Of a DNA stretch of 30,413 bases, positions 23,769-30,413 are shown piece by piece. Each line of letters starts with the position of its first letter. Position 1 is the first letter of the stretch. Under the pieces are notes generated by a model, which was not told where the DNA came from, searched no databases, and worked only from the letters and a program-made list of their open reading frames with translations. Made by a program: the position numbers and the translations under genes. This DNA is from JBNLBT01 sp050303435 (GTDB lineage Bacteria > Pseudomonadota > Gammaproteobacteria > Xanthomonadales > Marinicellaceae), in assembly GCA_050303435.1 (NCBI GenBank), contig JBNLBT010000034.1, forward strand, positions 1 to 30,413, written 5' to 3'.

Positions 23769-24685
23769 GCCGCTTTCATCCGCGACAGCGAGGCCAGCAT
23801 GGAACCGGAGACGATCAGCACCAGCCCACCCCAGCCGAAGGCATGAATCTGTTCCGGCTGCACCAGAGTGGGCCACAGCCACGCGGCCGAATTGATCACC
23901 AGCAGCGTGACCGCCGGCGTCAGGGCCAGGACCATGCCCACGCGCGAGGCGTTCCACAGCCGTATGGCTTCGGCAAAGGCGCCGTACGCCACCACCGTGT
24001 TGATGCAGGCGTAGGCCACCGCCAGCCATTGGCCGACGCTCAAGTCGGTAAACGCCGCCGGCCTGAAGCCGGGCAGCAACACCACGGTGGCCACCAGGTA
24101 CACCAGCAACAGCACGCTTTGCGAAGACAGACTCGCCGAGAGGCTTTTCTGTATCAGGGCGTACACCGCCCAGGTGATTGCCGCGGCCACCATGATCCAC
24201 AGACCGGTGCGGTATTGACCCGAGACCATGACAGAAATCTGGTCGTTAAAGAACAGCAGCAAACCGCACAAAATGGCGAACGCGCCCAGCGTCTGCAGGG
24301 CCGAAAAGCGTTCTCCCAGCAGCAGCACGCCGCCCAGCGCCATCAACAGCGGCGCCAGTTGAATGAACACCTGGGCATTGCCCGGTGAGGTGTAATCCAG
24401 GCCATACAGGAAGAACACGTAATTGCCGGCCAGCATCAGACCGGCCAACAGCAGCCACAGCCACTCACCCCGGCTCAGGGTTGTGAGCGAGCGCCGCGGC
24501 CGTGCAGAGCGGCGCAGTAAAAGCCAGGTCACCGCCGCGGCAAAGGCGAAGCGCAGCCAGGTCAGTGACCAGGCATCCACGGCCTCAAGTGAAACCTTCA
24601 GCGCAATCGGCAAGGTGCTCCAGAACAACACCGTGACCAGAGACAGCATCAGGCCCAGTTTCCAGTTGTGTGTGATTTGGTTCAT
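23765..24685 (-). CDS. EamA/DMT-family transporter
   Basis: A 306-residue inner-membrane protein with ten hydrophobic helices in two EamA repeats. The first repeat starts LSLVTVLFWSTLPIALKVSL and contains the ALDYTSPGNAQVFIQLAPLL-type motif (here YGLDYTSPGNAQVFIQLAPL); the second begins at IMVAAAITWAVYALIQK. Drug/metabolite transporters of this family export amino acids, nucleosides or other metabolites. It is the first gene of a three-gene run coupled by GTGA overlaps to the Gmd-like and glycosyltransferase genes, so a role in precursor or nucleotide-sugar movement is possible but unproven. No strong ribosome site is visible before ATG 24685. Confidence 0.9.
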   Translation of the reverse strand: MNQITHNWKLGLMLSLVTVLFWSTLPIALKVSLEAVDAWSLTWLRFAFAAAVTWLLLRRSARPRRSLTTLSRGEWLWLLLAGLMLAGNYVFFLYGLDYTSPGNAQVFIQLAPLLMALGGVLLLGERFSALQTLGAFAILCGLLLFFNDQISVMVSGQYRTGLWIMVAAAITWAVYALIQKSLSASLSSQSVLLLVYLVATVVLLPGFRPAAFTDLSVGQWLAVAYACINTVVAYGAFAEAIRLWNASRVGMVLALTPAVTLLVINSAAWLWPTLVQPEQIHAFGWGGLVLIVSGSMLASLSRMKAA

Positions 24686-24696
24686 GTTTTATTCAG

Positions 24697-24724
24697 TTGG
24701 CATTCAGTCAGGGATCTCTAGAAT
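24697..24724 (+). promoter_or_regulatory. Sigma70-type promoter of the Tyr-rich lipoprotein gene
   Basis: TTGGCA (24697-24702) and TAGAAT (24719-24724) with 16-base spacing; the start codon follows 33 bases downstream. Both boxes are close to consensus. Confidence 0.6.
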
Positions 24725-24757
24725 GATTCAAGCTGCTATCAATTTGTGAGAACGCCC

Positions 24758-25954
24758 ATGAAAAAATCATTCCTGACCGTGTGGCTCGTGAGCTTCCTGG
24801 GTGGATGCGTGTATTCCTACCATGACCATGCATACGAAGACGTTTATTACGACGATTATTACACCGATGCCTATGACCCGTACTATGACGACGGTTACTA
24901 TGCAGACGGTGGCGGTGTGTATTACAACGACTACAATTACTATCCCGACCGCTGGGGCCTGAGTTATTCGGACGTGTACTACACGCCGTACCGGTATCCA
25001 CGCATCGGATTCTACTATTCCAGCGCCCATTGTCCAAGCTATTATTGGGGCCGCAGCTGGTTGGGCTGCAACGATTATTTTGCCTGGTCGGGTCTGTCCG
25101 TCGGACTGTGGTATTCCAGCTGGTATCACCCGCATTATTCTTTGCGCTATGGTTACTATGACTACTACGGCTATTACGGCGCCCATTACTGGTACAACCA
25201 CTGGCGTCACCGCACCTATGAACACCGCACGGCGCGTTCCGAACTGGCGCGCTTGCGTGCGCTGCGTGAACGCAACACCTATAAATACAACACCGCCCGG
25301 TATGATCGCCCATCGAGCGGACATTACGGTTCAGTCAATCGCGACTGGTCACGCCCCAGCACAGCGCCGCGAGGACGTTACCCCAGCGGCCACAGCGATT
25401 CAGGGCGCAGTCGGTCAACCGGTCAGGGCACCCGCGCGGTGCGGCGGGAAATGGATCGACAGCGCAGCCAACCGAGGCCCAGTTCCGGCACGCGATCACG
25501 CCGCGACGGCCTGGTTGTGGAAGACATCGGCGGCCAGCAACCCAAACCGTTCGGTCACTACCGCAGCCCGGATGTGTCCATGTATACGCCGCAACGACAG
25601 CGCGGCTCAGCGGAAACGGTGCGCTCCATGGAACGGCGTTCGCTGAATCCAAGCGCTGAAGTGGTGCAGGATGTGCCGCGTGGCGGGGCGTACACGGTGC
25701 GCCGTCCACAGACCTCGACCCAGGGATCGGACGTCAGCCCGCGCACGCTGCAGCCATCGCGGGTGCAAAATACGCGCCCGCCGGCGTCATCCTCGGAGCG
25801 CAGTTCATCCGCCAGTGCATCGACCGGCTCGTCGGGCAGCGCAGACAAACCCAGCCGTTCCAGTGGCGAGGGCAGCCGTTCACGCAGCGTCTCGCGCACG
25901 CCTTCACGGACACAGCGCAGTGAGCGCAGCGGCGGCCGCAAACGCGACAAGTGA
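24758..25954 (+). CDS. Tyr-rich / Ser-Arg-rich putative lipoprotein of unknown function
   Basis: A 398-residue protein beginning with a lipoprotein signal peptide, lipobox LGGC with Cys17. Residues about 20-150 are extremely rich in Tyr, mostly as YY or YD/DY pairs (DVYYDDYYTDAYDPYYDDGY), with Gly, Trp and His. From about residue 155 the protein becomes basic and Ser/Arg/Pro-rich, ending in an RS-like tail (SRSSGEGSRSRSVSRTPSRT). There is no recognisable enzyme domain and the second half is probably disordered. It would be anchored to a membrane, most likely the outer membrane. MKKSF at 24758 is the natural start; a GTG 12 bases upstream adds four residues. It has its own promoter and stands alone between divergent and convergent neighbours. 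Confidence 0.8.
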   Translation: MKKSFLTVWLVSFLGGCVYSYHDHAYEDVYYDDYYTDAYDPYYDDGYYADGGGVYYNDYNYYPDRWGLSYSDVYYTPYRYPRIGFYYSSAHCPSYYWGRSWLGCNDYFAWSGLSVGLWYSSWYHPHYSLRYGYYDYYGYYGAHYWYNHWRHRTYEHRTARSELARLRALRERNTYKYNTARYDRPSSGHYGSVNRDWSRPSTAPRGRYPSGHSDSGRSRSTGQGTRAVRREMDRQRSQPRPSSGTRSRRDGLVVEDIGGQQPKPFGHYRSPDVSMYTPQRQRGSAETVRSMERRSLNPSAEVVQDVPRGGAYTVRRPQTSTQGSDVSPRTLQPSRVQNTRPPASSSERSSSASASTGSSGSADKPSRSSGEGSRSRSVSRTPSRTQRSERSGGRKRDK

Positions 25955-25976
25955 ACCGTTCAGCCCGGTGCCGCGT

Positions 25977-26774
25977 TCAGGCGTTTGACGCCGGGTTTTC
26001 GGCCTGTTTCAGCAGCGACAGTTTGCGCGCGTAACGCGATTGCACGATTTCCACGATGATCAAGACCACCAGCACAAAATAAAACGTGGCTTTGCTCATT
26101 GGCGTGATGGCGTGGCCGAAAAAGGCCAGGTGTGCCAGGTGCCCGCCTTCGGACAGCAGCATGATGCCGACGATGAACAACACAAACAAACCCAACACTT
26201 CATACATGCGGTTTTTTTGCAGGAACACCGCGACGCGGTCGGACAGCCAGATCATCAATGCGCTGCCGATCAAGATGGCGGTGGCCATGATGGCAAACGA
26301 GTCGGTCAGCGCCATGGCCGCGAGAATGGAGTCGAATGAGAACACCAGGTTCATGGTGACAATCAACACCAGCGCCTTGCTGAAGGTGGCGCGTTTTTCC
26401 TTGTCGGCTTTTTGCTCCGTCTCCAGCGACAGCATGTGCCAGATTTCCTTGGTTGCGGTGTAGAGAATGAAGGCGCCGCCGATGAGCACAATGGTGGCGT
26501 GCACATTGAAGGTGCCGTACAGCACCCCGGACCAGTCGAGGTGCAGGAACGGATCCTGAAAATACGCCACCGCCTTGACCAGAGCAAACAGCAGGATCAG
26601 ACGCAACACCACCGCCACCAGAATGCCGGATTTACGCAACATCGATTGCCGCGCCGGTTCAACCCGCTGCGATTCGATGGTGATGTACAGCAGGTTGTCA
26701 AAACCCAGCACCGCCTGCAACATCGTCAATGTGGCCAGCGTCATCAGGCCTTCTATGCTGAAAAGTGCTTCCAT
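25977..26774 (-). CDS. terC: TerC-family membrane protein
   Basis: A 265-residue inner-membrane protein with seven to eight helices. The two TerC signatures with buried Asp are present: AVLGFDNLLYI (about residues 20-30) and NLVFSFDSILAAMALTD (about 140-156). Close relatives (Alx/MntP-like, YkoY) export Mn2+ or support metal loading of exported enzymes; others are tied to tellurium resistance. The start MEALFSIEG at 26774 is chosen because GGGAG lies 7 bases upstream; the frame remains open to 26834 without family features. No yybP-ykoY manganese riboswitch could be recognised upstream. It is divergent from nhaB. Confidence 0.93.
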   Translation of the reverse strand: MEALFSIEGLMTLATLTMLQAVLGFDNLLYITIESQRVEPARQSMLRKSGILVAVVLRLILLFALVKAVAYFQDPFLHLDWSGVLYGTFNVHATIVLIGGAFILYTATKEIWHMLSLETEQKADKEKRATFSKALVLIVTMNLVFSFDSILAAMALTDSFAIMATAILIGSALMIWLSDRVAVFLQKNRMYEVLGLFVLFIVGIMLLSEGGHLAHLAFFGHAITPMSKATFYFVLVVLIIVEIVQSRYARKLSLLKQAENPASNA

Positions 26775-26805
26775 GAGAGACTCCCGGGAGGTGATAAAAG
26801 CCGTT

Positions 26806-26834
26806 ATTATCTTGAATGATCCCAGCACAGGCAA
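26806..26834 (-). promoter_or_regulatory. Sigma70-type promoter of terC
   Basis: On the minus strand TTGCCT (26829-26834) and GATAAT (26806-26811) are 17 bases apart, about 30 bases before ATG 26774. The transcript leader is too short for a riboswitch. Confidence 0.55.
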
Positions 26835-26925
26835 GTGCTAATTCCCTTCGATGCGTGGCCTGAAAATGCCCCTGAACCGCGCACATGACCATTGACACGT
26901 TTCAATTTGGCGCCGTCGGTATTCG

Positions 26926-26955
26926 CTGACAAAGCACACCGCTGTGGTGTAAAAT
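26926..26955 (+). promoter_or_regulatory. Sigma70-type promoter of nhaB
   Basis: CTGACA (26926-26931) and TGTAAAAT with -10 TAAAAT (26950-26955) at 18-base spacing. Transcription would start near 26962, a few bases before a strong intrinsic terminator hairpin. Confidence 0.55.
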
Positions 26956-26965
26956 CTGACGCTTC

Positions 26966-26996
26966 AAGGGCTGCGATTGATGACAGCCCTTTTTTT
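26966..26996 (+). terminator. Intrinsic terminator/attenuator in the nhaB leader
   Basis: AAGGGCTG (26966-26973) pairs with CAGCCCTT (26984-26991) around a 10-base loop, and the 3' arm runs into seven T (26990-26996). No plus-strand gene ends upstream, and the start codon of nhaB is 76 bases downstream, so the hairpin sits inside the nhaB leader. Confidence 0.75.
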
Positions 26997-27071
26997 GGAG
27001 TCCGTGGGCGTCCCGGTTGTGTGCGTGTGCGGGCCTTGGGTTTGAAGTTGAATGACAAACAAGAGAAAACC

Positions 27072-28544
27072 GTGATCAATACTTTTTACAAGAATTTTCT
27101 GGGGCCGTCGCCGAACTGGTTTAAGAACCTGTTGCTGGGGTTTCTGGCGTTGAGCTATCCCTTAATGAAGCTGACAGGCACCACAGTGATCGGCTGGGCA
27201 TTTATTCTGATGTTCATCCTCACCCTGGCGATGGCGCTGAAGTGCTACCCCTTGCAATCCGGCGGCATCCTCGCACTGGCGGTGTTGCTTTTGGGTCTGA
27301 CCTCGCCGGAAACGGTGTGGTACGAAATCAACAACAACCTCGGCGTGATCATGCTGCTGGTGTTCATGGTGAGCTTCATTTATTTCATGAAACCGCTGCT
27401 GATCTATATCTTCGGCAAAATCCTGCTGAAGGTGCGCAATAAAGCCGTGTTGTCGCTGATGTTCTCCGTGGCCGCGGCGTTCCTGTCGGCGTTTTTGGAT
27501 GCGTTGACCGTTATGGCCGTGCTGATCACGGTGTTTGTGGCCTTGTACGGGGTGTATGAAAAAGTCCACTCCAGCATCAAGGTGGACTACGACAAAAACG
27601 AAGAATACGACCGTCAGCAGCTCGGTGGTGACACCCTGGAGGAATTTCGCGCGTTCATTCGCTCACTGGTGATGCACGGCGCGGTGGGCACCGCCCTGGG
27701 CGGTGTCACCACCATGGTGGGAGAACCCCAGAATCTGTTGATCGCAGAAAAAATGGGCTGGGAATTCGTCCAGTTTGCCATGGAGATGGCGCACGTCACA
27801 ATTCCTGTGGCGATCGCCGGCTTTCTGACCTGCGTGCTGCTCGAGCTCACCGGTAAATTCGGCTTCGGCACCAAATTGGCCGATGACGTGCGGGAAATCC
27901 TCAAAGGCTATCTGAACAAAGAGGACGAGCAACGCACCGACAAGGAAAAATACGGCCTGGTGATTCAGGGTCTGAGCGGTGTGATGCTGATTTTAGGACT
28001 CGCCTTCCACGTCATGGAAGTGGGCCTGATTGGCTTGTCGCTGCTGGTGTTTGTCACCGCCATGACCGGCGTCACCGAAGAGCACCGCATCGGCCACGCG
28101 TTTGAAGAATCCCTGCCTTTTGTGTCCCTGCTGTGCATCTTTTTTGTCATCGTCGGCATGATCCATGAATTGCACCTGTTCAAACCCGTCATCGATTGGG
28201 TGCTGAGCTTGCCGAAGGAACAGCAAGGGCATGCCTTCTTCCTGGCCAACGGCGTGCTCTCGGCCATCAGCGACAACGTGTTTGTCGCCACCGTGTACAT
28301 CAACGAAGTCAAGGCGGCGTTTGAAGCCGGCACCATTGACCGTGAACATTTTGAAACCCTGGCGGTGGCAATCAACACCGGCACCAATTTGCCGAGCGTG
28401 GCCACGCCGAACGGCCAGGCCGCGTTTTTGTTCCTGCTGACCTCGGCGCTGGCGCCGGCGATCAAACTGGGCTACGTGCGCATGGTGTGGATGGCACTGC
28501 CCTACACCGTGGTGTTGACCCTGGTCGGCTATCTGTTTCTCTAG
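27072..28544 (+). CDS. nhaB: Na+/H+ antiporter NhaB
   Basis: A 490-residue inner-membrane antiporter exporting Na+ in exchange for H+, used in salt and alkaline stress. The family is recognised by NFLGPSPNWFKNLLLGFLAL at the start, FTLAMALKCYPL-type text (here LTLAMALKCYPLQSGG), SVAAAFLSAFLDALTVMAVL, GTALGGVTTMVGEPQNLLIA, MTGVTEEHRIGHAF, LSAISDNVFVATVYINE, and the near-invariant AVAINTGTNLPSVATPNGQA. GTG 27072 begins VINTFYKNF at the position expected for NhaB, with AAGAGA about 6 bases upstream; the frame extends to 26892 through the leader but without NhaB similarity. The C-terminus is a little shorter than in enteric NhaB. Confidence 0.97.
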   Translation: MINTFYKNFLGPSPNWFKNLLLGFLALSYPLMKLTGTTVIGWAFILMFILTLAMALKCYPLQSGGILALAVLLLGLTSPETVWYEINNNLGVIMLLVFMVSFIYFMKPLLIYIFGKILLKVRNKAVLSLMFSVAAAFLSAFLDALTVMAVLITVFVALYGVYEKVHSSIKVDYDKNEEYDRQQLGGDTLEEFRAFIRSLVMHGAVGTALGGVTTMVGEPQNLLIAEKMGWEFVQFAMEMAHVTIPVAIAGFLTCVLLELTGKFGFGTKLADDVREILKGYLNKEDEQRTDKEKYGLVIQGLSGVMLILGLAFHVMEVGLIGLSLLVFVTAMTGVTEEHRIGHAFEESLPFVSLLCIFFVIVGMIHELHLFKPVIDWVLSLPKEQQGHAFFLANGVLSAISDNVFVATVYINEVKAAFEAGTIDREHFETLAVAINTGTNLPSVATPNGQAAFLFLLTSALAPAIKLGYVRMVWMALPYTVVLTLVGYLFL

Positions 28545-28575
28545 GGCGGATCGGCGCACACCGGCAAGCAATCTC

Positions 28576-28604
28576 AGGCGCGCCACAGGGCGCGCCTTTT
28601 TTTT
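28576..28604 (+). terminator. Intrinsic terminator after nhaB
   Basis: A 9-bp perfect stem AGGCGCGCC (28576-28584) with GGCGCGCCT (28589-28597), a 4-base loop ACAG, and eight T. It lies 31 bases after the nhaB stop. Confidence 0.95.
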
Positions 28605-28628
28605 GTCCACCGCGGCTGCCAAGGTCAA

Positions 28629-28657
28629 TTGCCGATGGCGATGCACTGCGGTATGAT
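28629..28657 (+). promoter_or_regulatory. Sigma70-type promoter of the bacterioferritin operon
   Basis: TTGCCG (28629-28634) and TATGAT (28652-28657) with ideal 17-base spacing, 32 bases before ATG 28690. No clear Fur box overlaps it. Confidence 0.55.
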
Positions 28658-28689
28658 GGGGCATTGCATCATTGACACAGGGCAGCCCC

Positions 28690-29145
28690 ATGAACGACAA
28701 AGAAAAACAACAGGCCATCGGCATTCTCAACCGCATCATGGAAATCGAGTTGGCCGGCGTGGTCCGCTACACCCACTATTCGCTGATGGTGTTCGGTTAC
28801 AACCGCATCCCCATCGTTTCCTGGCTCAAGGCCAACGCCACCGAAAGCCTCACCCACGCCCACCGCGCCGGTGAAATGGTGACCCAGCTGGGCGGCCACC
28901 CGTCGCTCAAGATCGGGCCGCTGCTGGAAACCGAACAACACGACATCGGCGACATATTGCGCGAATCGCTGCAGCACGAACAGTCCTCAATCCAGGCGTA
29001 TTACGACCTGTTGAACTTGTCGCAGGACAAATCGGTGTTGTTAGAAGAATACGCCCGTGAAATGATCGTTGAGGAAGAAACTCACCTCGACGAAGTCAAT
29101 AAAATGTTGCGCAAGCCAGGCCAGATCGCCGCTTTTGAAGACTGA
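28690..29145 (+). CDS. bfr: Bacterioferritin-like diiron protein
   Basis: A 151-residue four-helix ferritin-like protein that would oxidise and store iron in the cytosol. Candidate ligands are Glu20 (EIELAGVVRY), Glu52/His56 (ATESLTHAHRAGEM), Glu97 (LQHEQSS) and the ExxH pair Glu129/His132 (EEETHLDEV). LGGHPSLKIGPLLETEQHDI is typical of this bacterioferritin branch. The first acidic/His pair is spaced ExxxH rather than ExxH, so its iron site may differ from classical Bfr. The start at 28690 follows AGGGC; an upstream ATG at 28672 is in frame but less likely. It heads a run with the DUF2238 gene 7 bases downstream. Confidence 0.85.
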   Translation: MNDKEKQQAIGILNRIMEIELAGVVRYTHYSLMVFGYNRIPIVSWLKANATESLTHAHRAGEMVTQLGGHPSLKIGPLLETEQHDIGDILRESLQHEQSSIQAYYDLLNLSQDKSVLLEEYAREMIVEEETHLDEVNKMLRKPGQIAAFED

Positions 29146-29152
29146 TACACCC

Positions 29153-29818
29153 ATGAGTGGATACACGCAGCGAATCATGCAGTCCGGGCCGATGCTGTGG
29201 GCCGCGGTGTTCATCGCGGTGGGGGTGGCCTCGGCGATTCACCCCAAAGACGGATTCACCTGGTTCCTGGAAGCGCTGCCGGCCATCGTCGGCGCCGCGA
29301 TTCTGTTGTGCACCCGTCGGCGTTTTCCGCTGACGCCTCTGCTCTATGTGCTGATTTTGCTGCACGCCATTGTGCTGCTGGTGGGCGCGCACTATACCTA
29401 CGCTGAAGTGCCCCTGTTTGACTGGATTCGCGAGGTCACCGGCGGCGAACGCAACAACTACGACAAACTGGGTCATTTTGTGCAGGGCTTCGTGCCGGCC
29501 ATGATCGCGCGTGAAGTGCTGCTGCGTCACGCGGTGGTGCCGCGCCCCGCCTGGCGCAACTTTCTGATCGTCTGCCTGTGCCTGGCATTGAGCGCGTTTT
29601 ATGAACTGATTGAATGGTGGGTGGCGCTGGCTTCCGGACAGGGCGCCGAGGCCTTTCTTGGCACCCAGGGCGATGTCTGGGACACCCAGTCGGACATGGC
29701 CCTGGCACTGGTGGGAGCAATCGCAGCGCTGTTGCTGCTGGCACGTTGGCACGACGCCCAACTGCGGCGTTTGCTGGCTGCCAATGAACACAACAATTCA
29801 CAGGAGAATAAAACATGA
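29153..29818 (+). CDS. yjdF: DUF2238 (YjdF-like) inner-membrane protein
   Basis: A 221-residue protein with about six membrane helices. The family text is present: GAHYTYAEVPLFDW in the middle, then YDKLGHFVQGFVPAMIAREV and LSAFYELIEWWVAL..QGAEAFLGTQGDVWDTQSDM. The conserved His, Glu and Asp residues of these loops resemble a metal or lipid-phosphate site, but no activity is established for DUF2238. ATG 29153 is used because it gives the normal family start; the ribosome site is weak, suggesting coupling to bfr. The stop overlaps the next gene by 4 bases (ATGA). Confidence 0.88.
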   Translation: MSGYTQRIMQSGPMLWAAVFIAVGVASAIHPKDGFTWFLEALPAIVGAAILLCTRRRFPLTPLLYVLILLHAIVLLVGAHYTYAEVPLFDWIREVTGGERNNYDKLGHFVQGFVPAMIAREVLLRHAVVPRPAWRNFLIVCLCLALSAFYELIEWWVALASGQGAEAFLGTQGDVWDTQSDMALALVGAIAALLLLARWHDAQLRRLLAANEHNNSQENKT

Positions 29819-30027
29819 GAAAGAAAATCATGCCGTGGCTGGCCGCTCTGGTGCTGTGCGCCTGCGCTGGCGAAGAGACCCCGACGGCGGCCGAAGAAAC
29901 CCCCGTCAAAGACACCCGCCAACAGATGTTGAGCACGCAGACTCAGGCCATCGACAAAGCCAAGCAAGCGATGGAAGAAGCGGAAAAACGCAAACAGCAA
30001 CTGGACGAAGCGTTGGATGATCAGTGA
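29815..30027 (+). CDS. Small coiled-coil lipoprotein, unknown function
   Basis: A 70-residue protein with a lipoprotein signal (LVLCAC, Cys17), a short Glu/Thr-rich linker (EETPTAAEETPV) and a helical heptad-like tail AIDKAKQAMEEAEKRKQQLD. The overall plan, a lipid-anchored short coiled coil, recalls Lpp-like or other small envelope lipoproteins, but no family is recognised. CAGGAG lies about 10 bases before ATG 29815, and the ATG overlaps the DUF2238 stop, so expression with that gene is likely. Confidence 0.72.
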   Translation: MRKKIMPWLAALVLCACAGEETPTAAEETPVKDTRQQMLSTQTQAIDKAKQAMEEAEKRKQQLDEALDDQ

Positions 30028-30094
30028 GCCTCCGCGGCTGCATTGGGCCCTCGAGGCTCAATTAACTTTTACAACGAACCATGTGAGATAGACC

Positions 30095-30413
30095 ATGATG
30101 AAACAAGGCGTGATTTGGATGGTGTTGCTGCTGGTCTCGGCCTGTGCAAGCACCGGAGGACACACCCCGGCGCAAAAGCGTCAGGCGATACTGGACATGC
30201 GCACCCAGGTGCTCAACGATTTGTATCGCATCAAGCCAGATGTGCGCAATCAGCTGCACAACGCCCCCGGCTATGCGGTGTTTGACAATGCCAATGTGAA
30301 CGTGTTGCTGGCCAGTTTCGGTGGCGGTTATGGCGTGGTGCATGACAACCGCAGCGGTCAGGACACCTACATGAAAATGGGCGAGGTCGGCGTCGGCCCC
30401 GGGCTGGGCGTCA
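30095..30413 (+). CDS. YSC84-related putative lipoprotein (3' end outside window)
   Basis: A partial gene: about 106 residues are visible and the frame runs off the right edge. The protein starts MMKQGVIWMVLLLVSAC, a lipoprotein signal with Cys17. After QKRQAILDMRTQVLNDLY come APGYAVFDNANVNVLLASFG and GGYGVVHDNRSGQDTYMKMG then EVGVGPGLG, which match the start of the YSC84/SYLF domain (PF04366), a lipid-binding module. The plus-strand frame beginning at 30043 is a shadow of this gene. It lies 67 bases after the small lipoprotein and may be co-transcribed. Function in bacteria is unknown. Confidence 0.85.
   Translation, partial: MMKQGVIWMVLLLVSACASTGGHTPAQKRQAILDMRTQVLNDLYRIKPDVRNQLHNAPGYAVFDNANVNVLLASFGGGYGVVHDNRSGQDTYMKMGEVGVGPGLGV

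Noticed and set aside
23769..24200. Minus-strand N-terminal extension of the Gmd-like frame
   Set aside because: It is Gly/Arg-rich shadow sequence inside the EamA gene; the Rossmann motif starts right after GTG 23768, which gives a GTGA overlap.
24767..25324. Minus-strand frames in the Tyr-rich gene (Val/Ile-rich or His/Arg-rich)
   Set aside because: They are mirror images of the repetitive TAY/GAY codons of the lipoprotein gene and lack start signals.
26775..26834. Manganese (yybP-ykoY) riboswitch upstream of terC
   Set aside because: The conserved aptamer parts are absent and the predicted leader is only about 25 bases.
27004..27045. Possible 13-codon leader peptide starting GTG in the nhaB leader
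   Set aside because: The GGAG before it is only 3 bases from the GTG, too close for normal initiation, and no regulatory codon run is present.
30043..30285. Plus-strand ORF at the right edge
   Set aside because: It overlaps the YSC84-family lipoprotein in another frame and has no family features or signal peptide.
1..30413. CRISPR arrays, insertion sequences, prophage, rRNA or tRNA genes
   Set aside because: No regularly spaced repeats, transposase or integrase frames, or tRNA-like cloverleaf sequences were seen on either strand.

Overview
The window reads as chromosomal DNA of a Gammaproteobacterium with moderately high GC. The evidence is family content: MnmE, PriA, HemE, a Prc tail-specific protease, a periplasmic FKBP isomerase, PepQ, BtuB and the antiporter NhaB. 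The genus cannot be named from the sequence. There is no CRISPR array, insertion sequence, prophage, rRNA or recognisable tRNA. Genes are tightly packed on both strands, many with 4-base ATGA/GTGA overlaps, and intrinsic terminators sit between several convergent pairs.

Layout: (1) 3-791, the 3' part of mnmE. (2) 815-4907 (-), a thiamine salvage operon with a sigma70-type promoter, a TPP riboswitch, a TonB-dependent receptor, a small thiamine-binding-family protein, a PnuC/PnuT-type permease and a thiamine-kinase-like phosphotransferase. (3) 5005-6916 (+), a MATE exporter overlapping tag. (4) 6992-8828, a small conserved-looking ORF facing a hemE-Rieske-GtrA operon. (5) 8988-10394 (+), an exported TPR/beta-propeller protein. 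(6) 10445-12209 (-), an ECF sigma factor, a putative membrane anti-sigma (DUF3619-like), a DUF3106 protein and a stand-alone PqqD-like domain. (7) 12273-12738, an AT-rich gap with perfect DnaA boxes and an IHF consensus, a candidate replication-origin-like or DnaA-binding locus, beside priA. (8) 14987-19375, fkpA-like, prc and pepQ. (9) 19577-21598 (-), btuB under a cobalamin riboswitch. (10) 21625-24685 (-), an EamA transporter, a Gmd-like dehydratase and a GT4 glycosyltransferase, coupled by GTGA overlaps. (11) 24758-25954, a striking Tyr-rich then Ser/Arg-rich lipoprotein. (12) 25977-28544, divergent terC and nhaB, with an intrinsic terminator in the nhaB leader. (13) 28690 to the end, a bacterioferritin-like protein, a DUF2238 membrane protein, a small lipoprotein and a partial YSC84-family lipoprotein.

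Two riboswitch-controlled outer-membrane uptake systems (thiamine and cobalamin) suggest a cell that scavenges vitamins. The least explained parts are the DnaA-box cluster at 12.4-12.65 kb, the sigma/PqqD operon, the nhaB leader and the Tyr-rich lipoprotein. All family assignments come from reading motifs by eye; no database search was run.
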